DNA of 64,000 bases from Steinernema hermaphroditum (GCA_030435675.1 CM059623.1:2320012-2384011), one strand, 5' to 3'. Positions 46,394-59,870 are shown, counted from the stretch's first letter. Numbers and translations: made by a program. Notes: generated by a model from the sequence alone, not told the origin.

Positions 46394-46795
46394 ATGGGGA
46401 AGATAAGAGTTGTGGTTTTGATCTCCTTAGCCGCTTCGTTCCTTCTTGGCATCGCCTTCTCTTCAACTAAGTTGTACGTCCGAGAGATTCAACCGTCCTT
46501 AACTCCGATGGGGCCGACAGGTCAAGTACTTCGCAATATGAACAACTACAAAGAGTGTGTCGTACAATGGCGAAAAGAAAAATTTGCCTCTTTCGAGGCA
46601 AAATGGATCGTGTACGGATTATCCGCTTTTACCTACGACAGCATTCAGAAGATATGCGTGGTCTACATTAATCTGCATGCTAAAAGAGCAATCAATGCAG
46701 GAAATGCCCCAGGAGGAAACACCTCGTACCTTGTAAGTCGTTCTTCGGACGACCATTGTCCACGGGATGCCGATCTGGATTTGACCGTGTTGTGA
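46394..46795 (+). CDS. Small secreted or membrane-anchored protein
   Basis: The ATG directly follows an acceptor (cattgcag), as in trans-spliced nematode genes. The 133-residue frame begins MGKIRVVVLISLAASFLLG, a clear hydrophobic leader, followed by a mixed basic region (ECVVQWRKEKFASFEAKW) and two to three cysteines. AATAAA at 46859 fits a single-exon transcript. A gtaagt at 46731 could be a donor, giving a different C-terminus. No family recognised. Confidence 0.5.
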   Translation: MGKIRVVVLISLAASFLLGIAFSSTKLYVREIQPSLTPMGPTGQVLRNMNNYKECVVQWRKEKFASFEAKWIVYGLSAFTYDSIQKICVVYINLHAKRAINAGNAPGGNTSYLVSRSSDDHCPRDADLDLTVL

Positions 46796-47059
46796 AAACG
46801 GTTTTGGCCCGTGATGCGAATATAGGTTTCCAGAAATGAGTTCGATGTTCGCTGAGAAAATAAATCATTTATTTTGCAATAACATTGAATTGCTTGAAGA
46901 TGCACTCAAATATAACCACAGAACCTTCTTCTTGTTTCGCTTCACTCCTTATTTGGCACTATACACGAAGGCAGTGGTGTCCATGACCAAAGTCAAGTGA
47001 ACAGTTGCGGGTGGCGAGAACTGTGAAGGTGAGAACTATTGAATGAAAAGAGGAAAGCG

Positions 47060-47115
47060 ATACAGTTCACGCACGACGATCCCTACGATGTCATCCCTCC
47101 AATGTGTCTTTATGG
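47060..47115 (-). pseudogene. Short LINE 3' end relic
   Basis: Minus strand reads KTHWRDDIVGIV, the same LINE C-terminal motif as at 38460-38680. Confidence 0.45.
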
Positions 47116-47255
47116 CAGTCAATTTTTTCAAAAGTCAACAAAAGAATTTCCGGGCCCGGGCTAAACCAGGCTCATGTTCAACAGGCGCCAAGCTCAAAAC
47201 TTCTCCAGAGCAAATTTTATCAGACGTCATCAGACATCACTCCAATGTATTGGAT

Positions 47256-47425
47256 TGTTAAGTTGACCGGCGCACTCATCGGCGCCGTCACCGTCACCGG
47301 CACCGTCTTGTATGTGAAAAGGGGGGCAACGTGAACACAAAACGGTGCCGGTGACGGCGCCGGAGACGGCGCCGGTAAGGGCAGGCGCCGGTAAGAGCCA
47401 TCATATAGACGGCGCCGGTAAGAGC
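47256..47425. repeat. GC-rich inverted and tandem repeat
   Basis: GGCGCCG words are arranged as an inverted repeat (47260-47310 against 47341-47378, loop about 30 bp) followed by a doubled 'gcgccggtaagagccatcat'. The opposite-strand Pro/Arg-rich frame is produced by the repeat and is not counted as a gene. Confidence 0.7.
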
Positions 47426-49552
47426 CATCATATATTTCACTCAAGGTATTTACCATTGGCCGTTGGTAACATCAGCCGATTTTTTGAGCAACATCCGGAT
47501 CCTTCGTTTATAGAACACAACTTAACAACCCAATATTTTCATGGCAACACAATACGAGTCGTGTTGTGCATCACCACAGACGGTACATCGATATCAGAAT
47601 GAGGGTGCGGCTCGGTGGATACCACCAACAACGCGCCATGTATCGAGGGTTTGCAATTATTGAGGTATCAGGTCATCCAGAACGGTAGATAAGTAAAATG
47701 GAAGTGAAGACGACGTATTCGTCCCCACTAACTTCTGCTGCACAGGCGTGCTAAAATCTACCCCCTCGTACCCAGTTCGAATCGTCATAAAATCAAACGT
47801 GTGAAAGTTCACGTCAAAGTGCAGCTAATCGCCGCGGGCTAAACGTCGGGGAACGCACGCGGCGACCGATCATCTCGCGTCTAAGCTGATCCGCCTGAGA
47901 ATCATGAGCTTTAGCGAGATCAGGTTTGCAAGTGTTCCAAACGTTGGCGGTGGAGTGAATTGGAACGCGCCATGTGGTTGCACTTCCGTGTTAGTTATGC
48001 ATATTTTGAGATGTTCTGAGAAACAATAAACAACAAAGATCGTGTATTTGGAAATTTGTGTCCGGGCACAAAGTTGGACATCCCGTCATTGCGTTGTGAT
48101 TGGCTGCGATCGGTGTGCGACACATTTTGGTCTATTCAAACCGGTTTCAGCGGAGAGTCTTAGCAGCTTAGGCGGAAGAACGTTCGAATTTTTTGTGCTA
48201 GAAACCACCTAGATTTACCGTTAACCTTTTGGGGTCATCACTGAGAGCTGTAAGCGAACTCCAGAGGGAGCGAGTAGACGACACCACCGATCGCTAGGGA
48301 CACAAAAACTACCTAATTACTTGTCATGTTATGGGGATAGGAGGCTGTCTACCAATGGACATGACCACACCTCTCCTGAGCACTTGAGAACAGGATTATG
48401 GCTGAGTGGGCTGAGCGCTGAATCGGCCGGTCAGCCAGGTCACAAACTATAACACAACGTTTATATCGGCCAATAGGGGTGTTTTCGTACCTCATCGGTG
48501 CATGACTGACGCTCATAACGATGAGTCTTCGGTTCTCTCTGACCTCACAGATTGCGGCGAGAGTGTATTCGATGTAGTGTGGTTGGTAACCACAGCGGCT
48601 GGAACCTTTGATACTGTTCGTAGAAGAAAACTGGGGTAGAATGAGCATAAACTGAGATTACTGAAGCCTCGATGCTTCAGAGAAAAGAGTGAGAAACGAG
48701 TCGATCAGATTGACAAAAATAAAAACAAAAGCGACAACCTGGAAAAACGGAAGTGAACTGGAGAAATTAGGTTTCGATAGACCTCAAAAATATCGTATAG
48801 TGTCCTTTGCTTCTCACTGTGCCTCGGTGAAGAAGGCCACTGATAGAACATGACCCATTCTCAATCCGCCACTAATCATATTTTCAAGATCATCCCTAAA
48901 ACAGCTCTATATTTCAACCACTCCATATCGTGTTTATCGTTTCCATTGAGCACTCTAGGCTACACTTGAGTATTACCCCCAATTTCCAGAGCAATGGTCA
49001 TCAGTTCAAACTACAGGTAAACATCTTGAATAAGGTTAGCATCCTGGAATGATCACTGAGTACCCCTCGGTCATCTTTATCTAAGCCACTTTCGCAAATC
49101 GCCGCCACAGTACAACGATCAGACGGCGCAAAAACGCGCTCCTCCGCCGATCGCCCTCACAACCGCTCTAATCTAATGTAATTACACGATTTCTTAAATA
49201 CAAACAGCTCATCAAATCGGCGAGCGACATTCCAGCAACCGGCTATTCGCGCCACGAGCAGCTAACCCGCCACCCCGAGGACCAGTTTCACGGCCTGACC
49301 TTGACACCACTTTCGCAAGATCGGCGACACTTCCACCGGAACCGATTCGCGGATGTGCGCTCTTCCTTCTGGTTGCCTCTCAGCTGAGGCGTGAAGAGGC
49401 GTTCACTTCGCTTTCGTCGCGCGGATCGCCTCGGGCGAAAGGGAAAACACGGCGGCGCCCGCGGCGATCTGACCTCGCCGTCGCTCGTTTATAAATTGCA
49501 TCACCGGCGGGGTAGCTATTATCGGTGCGTTGCCGAATCCCGCCGCCGTCCT
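47426..49552. other. Intergenic
   Basis: No gene supported. 47455-47550 is related to 60115-60215 and 60570-60600 (shared 'atcagccgattttttt', 'aacatccgg', 'agaacacaa', 'gacaacccaat'), a dispersed repeat of unknown type. The last 350 bp are GC-rich and carry a TATA-like 'tttataaattg' at 49489, 64 bp before the start of the next gene. Confidence 0.45.
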
Positions 49553-52500
49553 ATGCATCTTCTCGTCTTCTCAGTTGCGCTTTTTGTCGTTTTCTGCCAT
49601 GGACAGGAACTGCCCAGAGTCCCCGCTGCCCTTGCTGGAGATCAGAATATGGTATGTTTTGAGGCAACGTGAAAATGAGTGTCTCTTTTTCAGAAAATCG
49701 ACTTTTCCAATCATTTCGCAATCTATATTCGTTCAGTGCATTAGGTCTGGGATCCGAATAGGGTTGCCTCTATGAGTCAAATACCATTCTTAGTCCAAAA
49801 CAAAAAGGGACACAAAAACTCTAACATTTTCCATATGCGCGCCCTGAAGAACGTGTTTTGCTAATAAGTCACTAAATTCGGTCCATAATGTGTTCAGGTT
49901 CTTGTTCTGTCACAGTCCGAAGTTATTTCATTGGTATAGCTATTCAAGGTTTCGTGCCACCCAACTAGACCCTGAATTTGAAGGTATGCCAAAAAAAAAA
50001 GCCAACGTACATCTTTATTCCTTTCACCGTAACTGGTGGTTGAAAGAGAAGCTGAGAAAAAATCTTGAGGGTGTTTGGTTGAGACCAAAAAGCCATTATC
50101 CCCACTAAAATTTGGGTCGACTGGGACTTGTTATAGGACCGCGTTTCCCTTTTCTATTGAATCTTGTGTCCTAAACAATAATACCATAAACGATTTTGAT
50201 CATGAAACCTCTAGGCCTCTTTCACAGGCACGCAAGCCATTGTCCACTAGGCTCAATTCTGATTCTGATCGCTTTTTTTCTTAAATTCTCAGCGCCTTTT
50301 TGCACGAATGCCCCCACGTACTAAGATCCAAGTAAACTTTGTGGGCGGTAAGACGTCAGTAGCTTACTGGTAGTAAACACACGAAAGTGCCAATTGCTTT
50401 TCGGATGGAAACACCATAGTCCCGTGGAATGAGGGTTTCTTGAGGCAATGAGGTATGGCAAGCAGGTAAAATTATTGAGGCAATGAGGAATGACAGATAC
50501 AAGTTAGCGTCTGTCAGTGTGTACTCAAGATGAGGGCTTCTAAAATAGGTTAAACAAGACTCGTCGGTTTATTTATTGCGAGGACTGCGCGATTTTAATT
50601 AGTGCCTCATTCATGGATTTAAAGTTTATATTTAAAGGTTTCACAGATACAAGTTAGCATCTGTCAGTGTGTACTCAAATTAAGAAAAAACCACAATTTT
50701 GATAAAGTCTTCTTGAGTGTTGATTATCCAAACATTTTAGGGAGGAGCCGGAGTCCGAGGCCGACTGACCCACAAAGGAACAAAATACGTTTCCGAGGTG
50801 ATCGCCAAGTCTCTTCTTCCCGTCGCTGCCAGCTCCGATGTAGCCAATGCCCCTGTCGACATACCTGTCCAGTCCAGCTCTGTGAAACTGTCCAACTTCA
50901 AACTAAAGATCGGTGATCTCCAGCTGACCAAGCACGCTTCCGTGGAACTCCTCCCTCCCAACCAAGTTTTCGTCATTCTTCAAAACCTCGATCTCAAGTG
51001 AGTCGGATTTAAAGTTCACTACTATAAGTGGCCCTTAGATTGGCATCCGAAATCAACGGAAAACTCAATTCCGAAGATGCATCCGGTCAAGTGGACATCC
51101 ACTCCAAGAACTACAAGGTCGAAATGGCGGTTAAGATCACGCGAACTCCGAAGAACACTCCGCATTTCGCTATTGAAAAGTGCAAATCCGGACAGGGATG
51201 GGAATCGGCTGTGGAATATTCTGGCAAGCTCTCCGATGCTAACCTTAATGTCCTCAAGGTATATAGATGTCTTGGACATCCTTGCCAGATTGTGGCGTTT
51301 AGACCTCCATCAACAAAGCGGCTTCTGAAATCCTCGAGGTTGCTCTGTGCTCCAGACTTTCCAACACCATGGAGACGCATGTGAATGAGCGCTTCGGCCT
51401 CTTGGACCCTAAGATCTCCCTGGCTGCTACTACTGACGATCAGCTGATCGACGACATTAAGTCGAAGGTGAACAAGCGCCGCCACCAGAGAGATATCTTG
51501 ACGTAGGAATAAGTCCAATATCTCGTCTAATGAACGTTCTAGTGATGAGAGAACTCTCCGAGTTCGACGAGCCGAGGGACAAGCTTTCAACATCAGTACT
51601 TTCAACCTGGTATGAGCATCTGTAAGAGCGTCCTAGCCAAATGAACTCTAGGGCCGTGCCAACAACCTCTTCCTCGACTACAGCATCGTCAACGACCCCC
51701 GAGTCACCCAGTTCGGTGTGGAAATCGACAGTCATGGAGAGATCTCGCTCAAGACATCCGAGAAGACTCCTTTCGGACCTATCGACGTTCCCCTTCCTCA
51801 AAACGATAACGGAGCCGACTCGATGCTCCAGATTACCGTATCTGACTTCATTCCCAACACGCTCATGTTCCATGGCCACGAGTAGGTTCTATTTCTTGGG
51901 TAATTCTACTGGTTATTTAGCATTGGCCTCTTCAACACTCGCGTCGACTCCAACACCCCCCAGTTCGGCTCTATCATGCGCACTTCCTGTGACCTGTCCA
52001 CCGGAAGTCTTTTCTGCATCGGCGACCTTCTTCCCACTATGAGGAAGCAACACCCTAACCAGAAAGTAGCTATGAACTTCAAGACTGTCCAGGCCCCTGT
52101 GCTTCTCTTCAGACCAGCCAGCATGGGTGGGCCCTGTGTTCATCTTAGCCCCTAAATAGCATCTCCAATTCTAGGAGGAATTGCCTTCTCCCTGTTCGGC
52201 CACATCGACGTCCTCACCATGGAAAGCGAGAAGCCGATCGGCGCCTTCGACATCGAAATCGTCGCCACCATGAAGATGCGCCTCACGAACACGATGGTCA
52301 AGGGCAAAGTGAACCTCGAAAAGATCAAGCTCACCACCAGATCGCCCAAAGTGCTTCTGCAGGAGGAGCTCGACGACGCTGGTCTACTTAGCCGCGAAGT
52401 GCTGCAGCGCATGGTGAACGACATCCTCAAGGACGGCATCCCCATCCCCGTCCATCCCCTCTTCCGTCTCAACAAACCGAAAGTGAAGGTGATCAATCGT

Positions 52501-52578
52501 GCGCTGCTCATTCAGGCCGACTTCGATCTGAACGAGCGACTCATGAACGAGTTGACTGGAAACCACTTTTTCGTCTAG
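49553..52578 (+). CDS. BPI/LBP/CETP-family lipid-binding protein
   Basis: Eight exons: 49553-49651, 50741-50997, 51039-51258, 51303-51502, 51543-51609, 51652-51881, 51921-52126 and 52175-52578, giving about 560 residues, the usual family length. Signal peptide MHLLVFSVALFVVFCHGQ. The first barrel opens with the typical GGAGVRGRLTHKGTKYVSE (family G-x-x-x-R-x-T-x-K-G-x-x-Y) and includes LKLKIGDLQL. The two family cysteines of the structural disulfide are in EKCKSGQGW and EVALCSRL. The second barrel includes GADSMLQITVSDF and ends KPKVKVINRALL. Such proteins are secreted and bind lipids or lipopolysaccharide; nematode members are little studied. Intron 1 (1.09 kb) holds a duplicated 40-base word. 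A poly(A) signal lies at about 52647. Confidence 0.9.
50484..50690. repeat. Duplicated word in intron 1
   Basis: 'acagatacaagttagc' followed by 'tctgtcagtgtgtactcaa' occurs at 50489 and again at 50645 with one mismatch; each copy can form a short stem (acaga/tctgt). Confidence 0.65.
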
Positions 52579-53035
52579 GCGCCTTTCTATTTATGATCTC
52601 TTACCTGGATGTTTGTATAAAACGGGATGTAGCGTGTCTGTACAAATAAATGTATTTGTGTGAAGCACGATAGCCTCCAGAGTATGTATTCGAGTCCGAA
52701 TAGTCATCACTACCCGTGCTCTCATCGATGTAGCCGCATTTTCATAACATTATCCGTGGGTCTTTGTCAATATCATCGGCTCTTCTTGGAAACATGGATA
52801 CGAGCTACGATACCTCGGGGCAAAGACGTCTGTGACACACGAACATTTCTGAAATGTCGTCTCGAAAGAACGACAAAATTCAGAAAATCTAAAATCGAAA
52901 AAAACTCATTCTCGGAACGATCATGTCCCTATCGGCCCACCTCTCGCACCTCCCCTGGATTGAACTTTGAAAAGAACCTCTTCCATGTGTTATGGACCAG
53001 TGTATAAGTGGATAAAAGTTTTGTAGTTTACTTGC

Positions 53036-53358
53036 CATGCACTCTTATGCGAAGCCGAAGAAGCGTTGCAACTCCGAAGTCCGCGCCGCCAGCCGAACCG
53101 AAGATGCCCCTCCGTTCCGTTCGCTGTTCTCCGCCGCCGCGCCACTTCCGGAATCAACTCTTCACGACTTCGACGCCCGCGCATACTGATGGGAACGCTG
53201 GATTCTCTTCGGATTCGTCTGCTCCACCGAAACCAGAAGAAAATCAGCGGGTACGGTGTGACTTTGTTCTTCTTTGTGCATTTATGAGACGTCCTGCACG
53301 GCGTAAGCCGTTGATTCGGGAAGATAAATCGTGTAAAAAAAAAAAAAAAAAATCGAAC
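53036..53358 (+). mobile_element. Retroposon R1 with poly(A) tail
   Basis: Shares 'gaagccgaagaagcgttgca' and the 'gacgtc...ggcgtaagcc' end with the copy at 12441, and ends in a run of about 17 A at 53336-53352. The tail shows that the family moves through an RNA copy. Confidence 0.7.
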
Positions 53359-53715
53359 AAAATTTATGTTGAATTAATCACACAGACCTGCTATTAGGCA
53401 CTAGATACACTAGATAGACATTGCTATGTCGTTGTGCCTACGTTTTAGACGATGAATCTCCATTGACGGAAATGTGACTATCAGAAACTCTTTCTAATTA
53501 CAAAGTACGATTTTTGCGTTTGAACTTCTTTCGTAGTGTCAAATTTCCAACCATTAGCTAACCGTAATAGAGTATCGCCGGTAAGTTCATGAGAACGATT
53601 TAACACCAAGGAACTGGTACAGTGTAGTTTTGCACGTTTTCTGTAACTGCATTTCCCATGTCCTCTTTCAATCCAATTCGTTCTTCCACGTTCCCAGTCG
53701 TGCACTTTTGAAATG

Positions 53716-54003
53716 TTACAAATGATAAACTGTTACATTCTCCAACCCGCAGTTTCGTGATTGTCGTGGCGAGCTTGTGTCATGAGCACAGTAGCCTTTA
53801 TCATCGATATAAGATTTATTGTGCCATGCGCCTACACATACCATTCGGAAAACGTCTTCCGATTTGACGATATCAGCCCAACTGCTTGTAAGTGTAGCAA
53901 AGCCAGCAAGGTCTCTTACACGAGGCGCTTCCGTCTTGACGACGTCGAAGATGATGTCGGTGGAGAGATGGGCGAAGTCGTTCGGCAGATCTTCAGAGTT
54001 CAT
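53716..54003 (-). pseudogene. Truncated F-box-like gene copy
   Basis: Starts MNSEDLPNDFAHLSTDI like the intact copies, stays similar for about 80 residues to YIDDKGY, then frameshifts and ends. Its TATA region is altered to 'tttatata'. Everything corresponding to residues 95-324 is missing. Confidence 0.75.
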
Positions 54004-54349
54004 CCTCTCGAATCTTGCAAATGACTCAAATGGCTCATCGTCTCTTTATATAGATGTGTGGGAAGACTGTGATGCTTTATGGTGTCATTCGCGCTTCAAT
54101 CAGAATCTGATTCATGTATTGTGTGAAACCTTCCCGTATTCTTGAGGAGCTTTTACAAAACCCAAGGGCTCCACAATCGACATAAAATCACCTGCCTCGC
54201 CATCTCCAGCGGACCCCATAATCAGGGCACTTAGCTCTGAGTTCCAATAGCTGGATCGGCGTGAACGCTGAAATTGAATACATCAAAACCCGAAGTCAGT
54301 AAGCAATAAATGTATTAACTGCATTTGTAAAAAAAATTGACATTTGCTA

Positions 54350-55324
54350 CTAAACAAGGCGCACTGATATGATTTGTCTGTTAAAAATGTCGATTTTTGT
54401 AGTATCCTTGGGCACGCTGTGCGAAATTTTGATTCCTCGATATTGATTGTTCGGGTGTTTTCTGAAGTACGTTTCCCGCCGATAGTCGCAACCTTCATAC
54501 ATATATTCGTGCGCCCTCTCCAACTGAAAATCGAGTCCTTCGAAATCGGTCGCTACTTTTCGAGCGTAACAAAATCCATATTGCACGGTTTGAACGTGAC
54601 CCAGAAAAGTCATTAGATTCAGCCAGTAGTCCAGAAGTTTGGGCAGGAACGCTGGGCTGAGGGGAGCTGTGAGTTGAAGGAAGTTTGGCTTCTTTACGAA
54701 CTCGAACTTTTCGACTTCTTCGTCGAGCACTCTATTGAAATCTATCGTGAGAGACTGTAGTTCAGGCTTCATGATTAAAGATCTAAAACATTCTAGAATG
54801 GTATTTCCGCAAGAGGGTTCCGGTAGCTTTGAACGATAGAACTTGTACAGAGATTTGCATTCAGCCAATATCAACTGAGTGATTGGGCGTTCAAACAACA
54901 ACATTAGGGCATAATTTAAACGATTGAATCGCTGTAGTGACACAAGTCTTAATGGTACGTCAGTAGATCGAAATTCTTCTCTTAGGCAGACCTTACCCAT
55001 ACAGTGGCTGAATATGCTCCAATCAGTTGAAGATGGGAATTCTAAGTTCACCGCTACATTGTCGCATCTGTAGTTTCCCGGTGGTGCTTCTGAGCGGGTG
55101 CTATTTATATGGTAGCCTTTATCATCGATATAAAATTTTTTGTACCATCGGACTGTAGAGTACGTCTCAAAAACGTCGTCCGATTTGACGATATCAGCCC
55201 AATTTCCTGTAAGTGTAGCAAAGCGAGCAAGTTTTAATATGGAAGGCGCTTCGGTTTTGACGACGTCGAAGATGATGTCGGTGGAGAGATGGGCGAAGTC
55301 GTTCGGCAGATTTTCGGAGTTCAT
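54350..55324 (-). CDS. F-box-like protein, single exon, first copy
   Basis: From the ATG at 55324 the frame encodes 324 residues, exactly the length of the copy at 58847-59821; the frame is open further upstream to 55390, but that part overlaps the TATA box. The N-terminus (LPNDFAHLSTDIIFDVVK...FATLTGNWADIV) resembles an F-box helix set, though weakly; the rest has a repetitive leucine-rich character (LILAECKSLYKF, LQSLTIDFNRVL, FLQLTAPLSPAFLPKLLDYW), like nematode F-box-associated domains. If right, it would recruit substrates to an SCF ubiquitin ligase; this is inference. Lies downstream of the kinase gene on the same strand. Confidence 0.65.
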   Translation of the reverse strand: MNSENLPNDFAHLSTDIIFDVVKTEAPSILKLARFATLTGNWADIVKSDDVFETYSTVRWYKKFYIDDKGYHINSTRSEAPPGNYRCDNVAVNLEFPSSTDWSIFSHCMGKVCLREEFRSTDVPLRLVSLQRFNRLNYALMLLFERPITQLILAECKSLYKFYRSKLPEPSCGNTILECFRSLIMKPELQSLTIDFNRVLDEEVEKFEFVKKPNFLQLTAPLSPAFLPKLLDYWLNLMTFLGHVQTVQYGFCYARKVATDFEGLDFQLERAHEYMYEGCDYRRETYFRKHPNNQYRGIKISHSVPKDTTKIDIFNRQIISVRLV

Positions 55325-55365
55325 CCTGTCGACTCTTGAAAATGACCCACATGACTCATCGCCTC

Positions 55366-55373
55366 TTTTTATA
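55366..55373 (-). promoter_or_regulatory. TATA box of the first F-box-like gene
   Basis: TATAAAAA within CTATAAAAAGAGGCGATG, 42 bp upstream of the ATG; the same context is found at 59863 before the second copy. Confidence 0.6.
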
Positions 55374-56135
55374 GATGTGTGGGAAGACAATTGCGATGCT
55401 TTATGGTGTTGTTACATAAGTGTCATTACACTTCAATAACCATGCTGTTCTTATTCAGTTGTGGTGACTGGTTTCTTTTCAGCATCGTTACTGCCCGACT
55501 CAACTCCAAATAATTCAAGTAAATCACACGATCTCGCACACGAGATCGGTTCTTATGGTTGTTGTGGAGGAGAGGCCGAAAGGGAGACACGAGACACGAC
55601 GGAGACTCGAGAGCATCAAACAGATCACTGGACACAAAAAAGTGGCAGTGCTCATCCGAGTAGAGTTCATTTTCCAGGACGAGGCGCCCGATTCTTGCAG
55701 AGTTTTCACAAAATCCAAGAGCAACGCCTTACATTTCCGCTCTTACAGTGTCTCCTCAGAGCCGCTATAGGAGCTGAAGCGTCTACCTTGTGTGCCAGCC
55801 TTGCTACCTTCTATGCATGCTCCAAAACGAATGCCATGATTTCTACTATTTGACTCACGTCCTACGCTTTTATCGCTTGTCACATTGCAAATATTGATCA
55901 CAAAGGCGATGAGAAATAAAATAAAAACAATAAAGATTTATACATTCAATATAGTCGTCGTTTGGGTTTGCAAATGAGGAGACAAGTAGAGGCACACACA
56001 AAGAATCATCATTGTGAACAAGCATTGACAAATAGAAATACAACTGGTACAGTGCGGAGCGAATCATAAGGGGAACATTAAATTAATTATAAACAGGCCA
56101 TCTGTCAACATAATCACACTACTGCTCACACTCCT

Positions 56136-57887
<1,752 letters not shown>

Positions 57888-58149
57888 CTCATTCGATATT
57901 TGCAACGGAACGAGGTGCTCAGGTTCTTCGTGATGTTCGGACTCTTAGGAAGCAAATCCCGCTCAGACAGAGATGGCGATCGACGTTGAGCAACCGAACA
58001 TTCGTGTGTGCGCGTCACAGCTAGCGAAAGCTTTCAACGCACCTCCAGCTTTCCCTTACCGTGCAAGCAACCTAGCGCTCGACCCCTCAGAATATCTGTT
58101 CAGCCAGAAACCTACAAGACTTGTTGTGAACATTGATGATTACGTGGAC

Positions 58150-58440
58150 CTCACCTCAAAAAACCATACAAACATGCTTCCCATTGGGACCCTCAACCTG
58201 AAACTCACCGTACATCTGAACAACGCAATCACGGTAATTGCCGGCTTCCTTTAATCGTTGGATGTACTGGAATGAGTAAGGGTTAACATCCCTATAGGTC
58301 ATATTTGTAATACGTTTTTCTCAATGGTCTCATCGGCACTTACATCTCCAAAATTTGCAACCTTGACAGCGACACAACGCTGATTGGCTTGGTCTGTGCA
58401 GTACCAGACACTTGACTCTTGACCCTCCCCCGGCCAAGGA
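58150..58440 (-). pseudogene. Relic of a third SRPK-like kinase
   Basis: The minus strand reads VWYCTDQANQRCVAVKVANF (N-lobe with the VAVK lysine) at about 58420-58350, then after a gap YRDCVVQMYGEFQVEGPNGK and HVCMVF at about 58235-58165, corresponding to exons 3-4 of the two intact genes. Stop codons follow both pieces and the rest is missing. Confidence 0.7.
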
Positions 58441-58564
58441 AAAAAAAAGTAAACAGGTCACTTTATGCAAATCTACCGTATTTTACTCACGTTCAGGAAT
58501 ATCGTTGCAGGACCACACGCTAAACCTCCTACTACTCTTCAGTGTTGTGTCCAATACCTGCAAA

Positions 58565-58715
58565 CGAAATGCAATCTTCCGGTGCATCCCTCGTAGGCAG
58601 GCCATACATCGCTTTGCATTTGGCCATTTCGAGGTTCCAGAAAAATGACCATCAAGATAGAATAGTCCTCCAGGATCATGCAATGCAACAGACAAACGGC
58701 AAATCATACTCTGGG
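58565..58715. repeat. Duplicated coding-like block
   Basis: Similar to 60365-60485 in the same orientation. On the minus strand both read LDGHF preceded by GGL and followed, after a frameshift in this copy, by EMAKCK. It may be an exon of an unrecognised gene now decayed in both duplication units. Confidence 0.5.
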
Positions 58716-58846
58716 ATCAGAGTTCATTATGATATCATTGATTATGCATTACGAATTTATAGGATGGTTACCATTTTTATGGATCAACCCAATAGCATGA
58801 TATTTGACTCATCCTTTCTGCCTTATGTTGCACTTGGGAACACAAA

Positions 58847-59821
58847 CTAAACAAGGCTCACTGATATGATTTGCCTGTTAAAAATGTTGATTTTTGTAGT
58901 ATCCTTGGGCACAATGTGCGAAATTTGGATTGCTCGATACTGATTGTTAGGGTGTTTTCTGAAGTACGTTTCTCGCCGATAAACACAACAATTCCTCTTA
59001 TAGTATTCCTCGTCCGTACTCTCAAACTGAAACTGCAGTCCTTCGAAATCGATCGCTACTTTTTCACGGTAGCAAAAACCATATTGCACGGTTTGACCGT
59101 AGCTGAGAAAAGTCGTCAGATTCAACCAGTAGTCCAGAAGCTTCGGCAGGAAGGCGGGGCTGAGGGGAGCTGTGAGTCGAAGGAAGTTCGGCTTCTTCAC
59201 GAATTCGAATAAACATTCTTCGACCTCTTCGTCGAGCACTCTATTGACATCAATCGTGAGAGACTGTCCTTTAGGTTTCATGATCAAAGATCTGAATCTT
59301 TCTAGAATGACGTTCCCACAAGAGGGTTCCGGTAGCTTTGAACGATAGGCCTTGTACAGAGAATAGCATTCAGTTAGTACTAACTGAGTGATTGGGCGTT
59401 CCATGAGGAGCTGTAGGGCGTATCTAAAATTTTCGAATAGTTCTGCTGTTACCAATGGCACATCAGCAGAATATCCAGATCGTAGGCATACCTTACCCAT
59501 ACATTCGCTGAATATACTCCACTTCTCTGAAGATATCAGCTGCAGATTCACTAATACATTGTCGAACCTGTAGTTTCCCGGGGGTAACGAGCGCTTGTTA
59601 TAAATATGGTGGCCTTTATCATCCACATAACATTTAGTGTAACATGAGGATGTAGTGATCGTTTCGAAAACGTCATCCGATTTGACGATATCAGCCCAAT
59701 TGCCTTTTAGTTTAGCGAAGTTGGCAAGGCCTCTTACGGGAGGCGCTTCGGTCTTGACGACGTCGAAGATGATGTCGGTGGAGAGATGGGCGAAGTGGTT
59801 CGGCACATCTTCAGAGTCCAT
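58847..59821 (-). CDS. F-box-like protein, single exon, second copy
   Basis: 324 residues from the ATG at 59821, matching the first copy throughout (MDSEDVPNHFAHLSTDI, ANFAKLKGNWADIV, CMGKVCLR, ERPITQLVLTEC, KLPEPSCGN, VKKPNFLRLTAPLSP, HPNNQYRAIQISH, FNRQIISVSLV). The frame continues upstream to 59956 but passes through the TATA box, so the internal Met is preferred. Presence of equal length and no internal stop in both copies argues that both are functional. Presumed substrate adaptor; substrate unknown. Confidence 0.65.
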   Translation of the reverse strand: MDSEDVPNHFAHLSTDIIFDVVKTEAPPVRGLANFAKLKGNWADIVKSDDVFETITTSSCYTKCYVDDKGHHIYNKRSLPPGNYRFDNVLVNLQLISSEKWSIFSECMGKVCLRSGYSADVPLVTAELFENFRYALQLLMERPITQLVLTECYSLYKAYRSKLPEPSCGNVILERFRSLIMKPKGQSLTIDVNRVLDEEVEECLFEFVKKPNFLRLTAPLSPAFLPKLLDYWLNLTTFLSYGQTVQYGFCYREKVAIDFEGLQFQFESTDEEYYKRNCCVYRRETYFRKHPNNQYRAIQISHIVPKDTTKINIFNRQIISVSLV

Positions 59822-59862
59822 CCTCTTGAATTTTGCGAATAAATCAAATGGCCCATCGCCTC

Positions 59863-59870
59863 TTTTTATA
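59863..59870 (-). promoter_or_regulatory. TATA box of the second F-box-like gene
   Basis: TATAAAAA within CTATAAAAAGAGGCGATG, 42 bp upstream of the ATG. Confidence 0.6.

Noticed and set aside
47220..47456. Pro/Ala/Arg-repeat protein on the minus strand
   Set aside because: Produced entirely by the GGCGCC repeat array.
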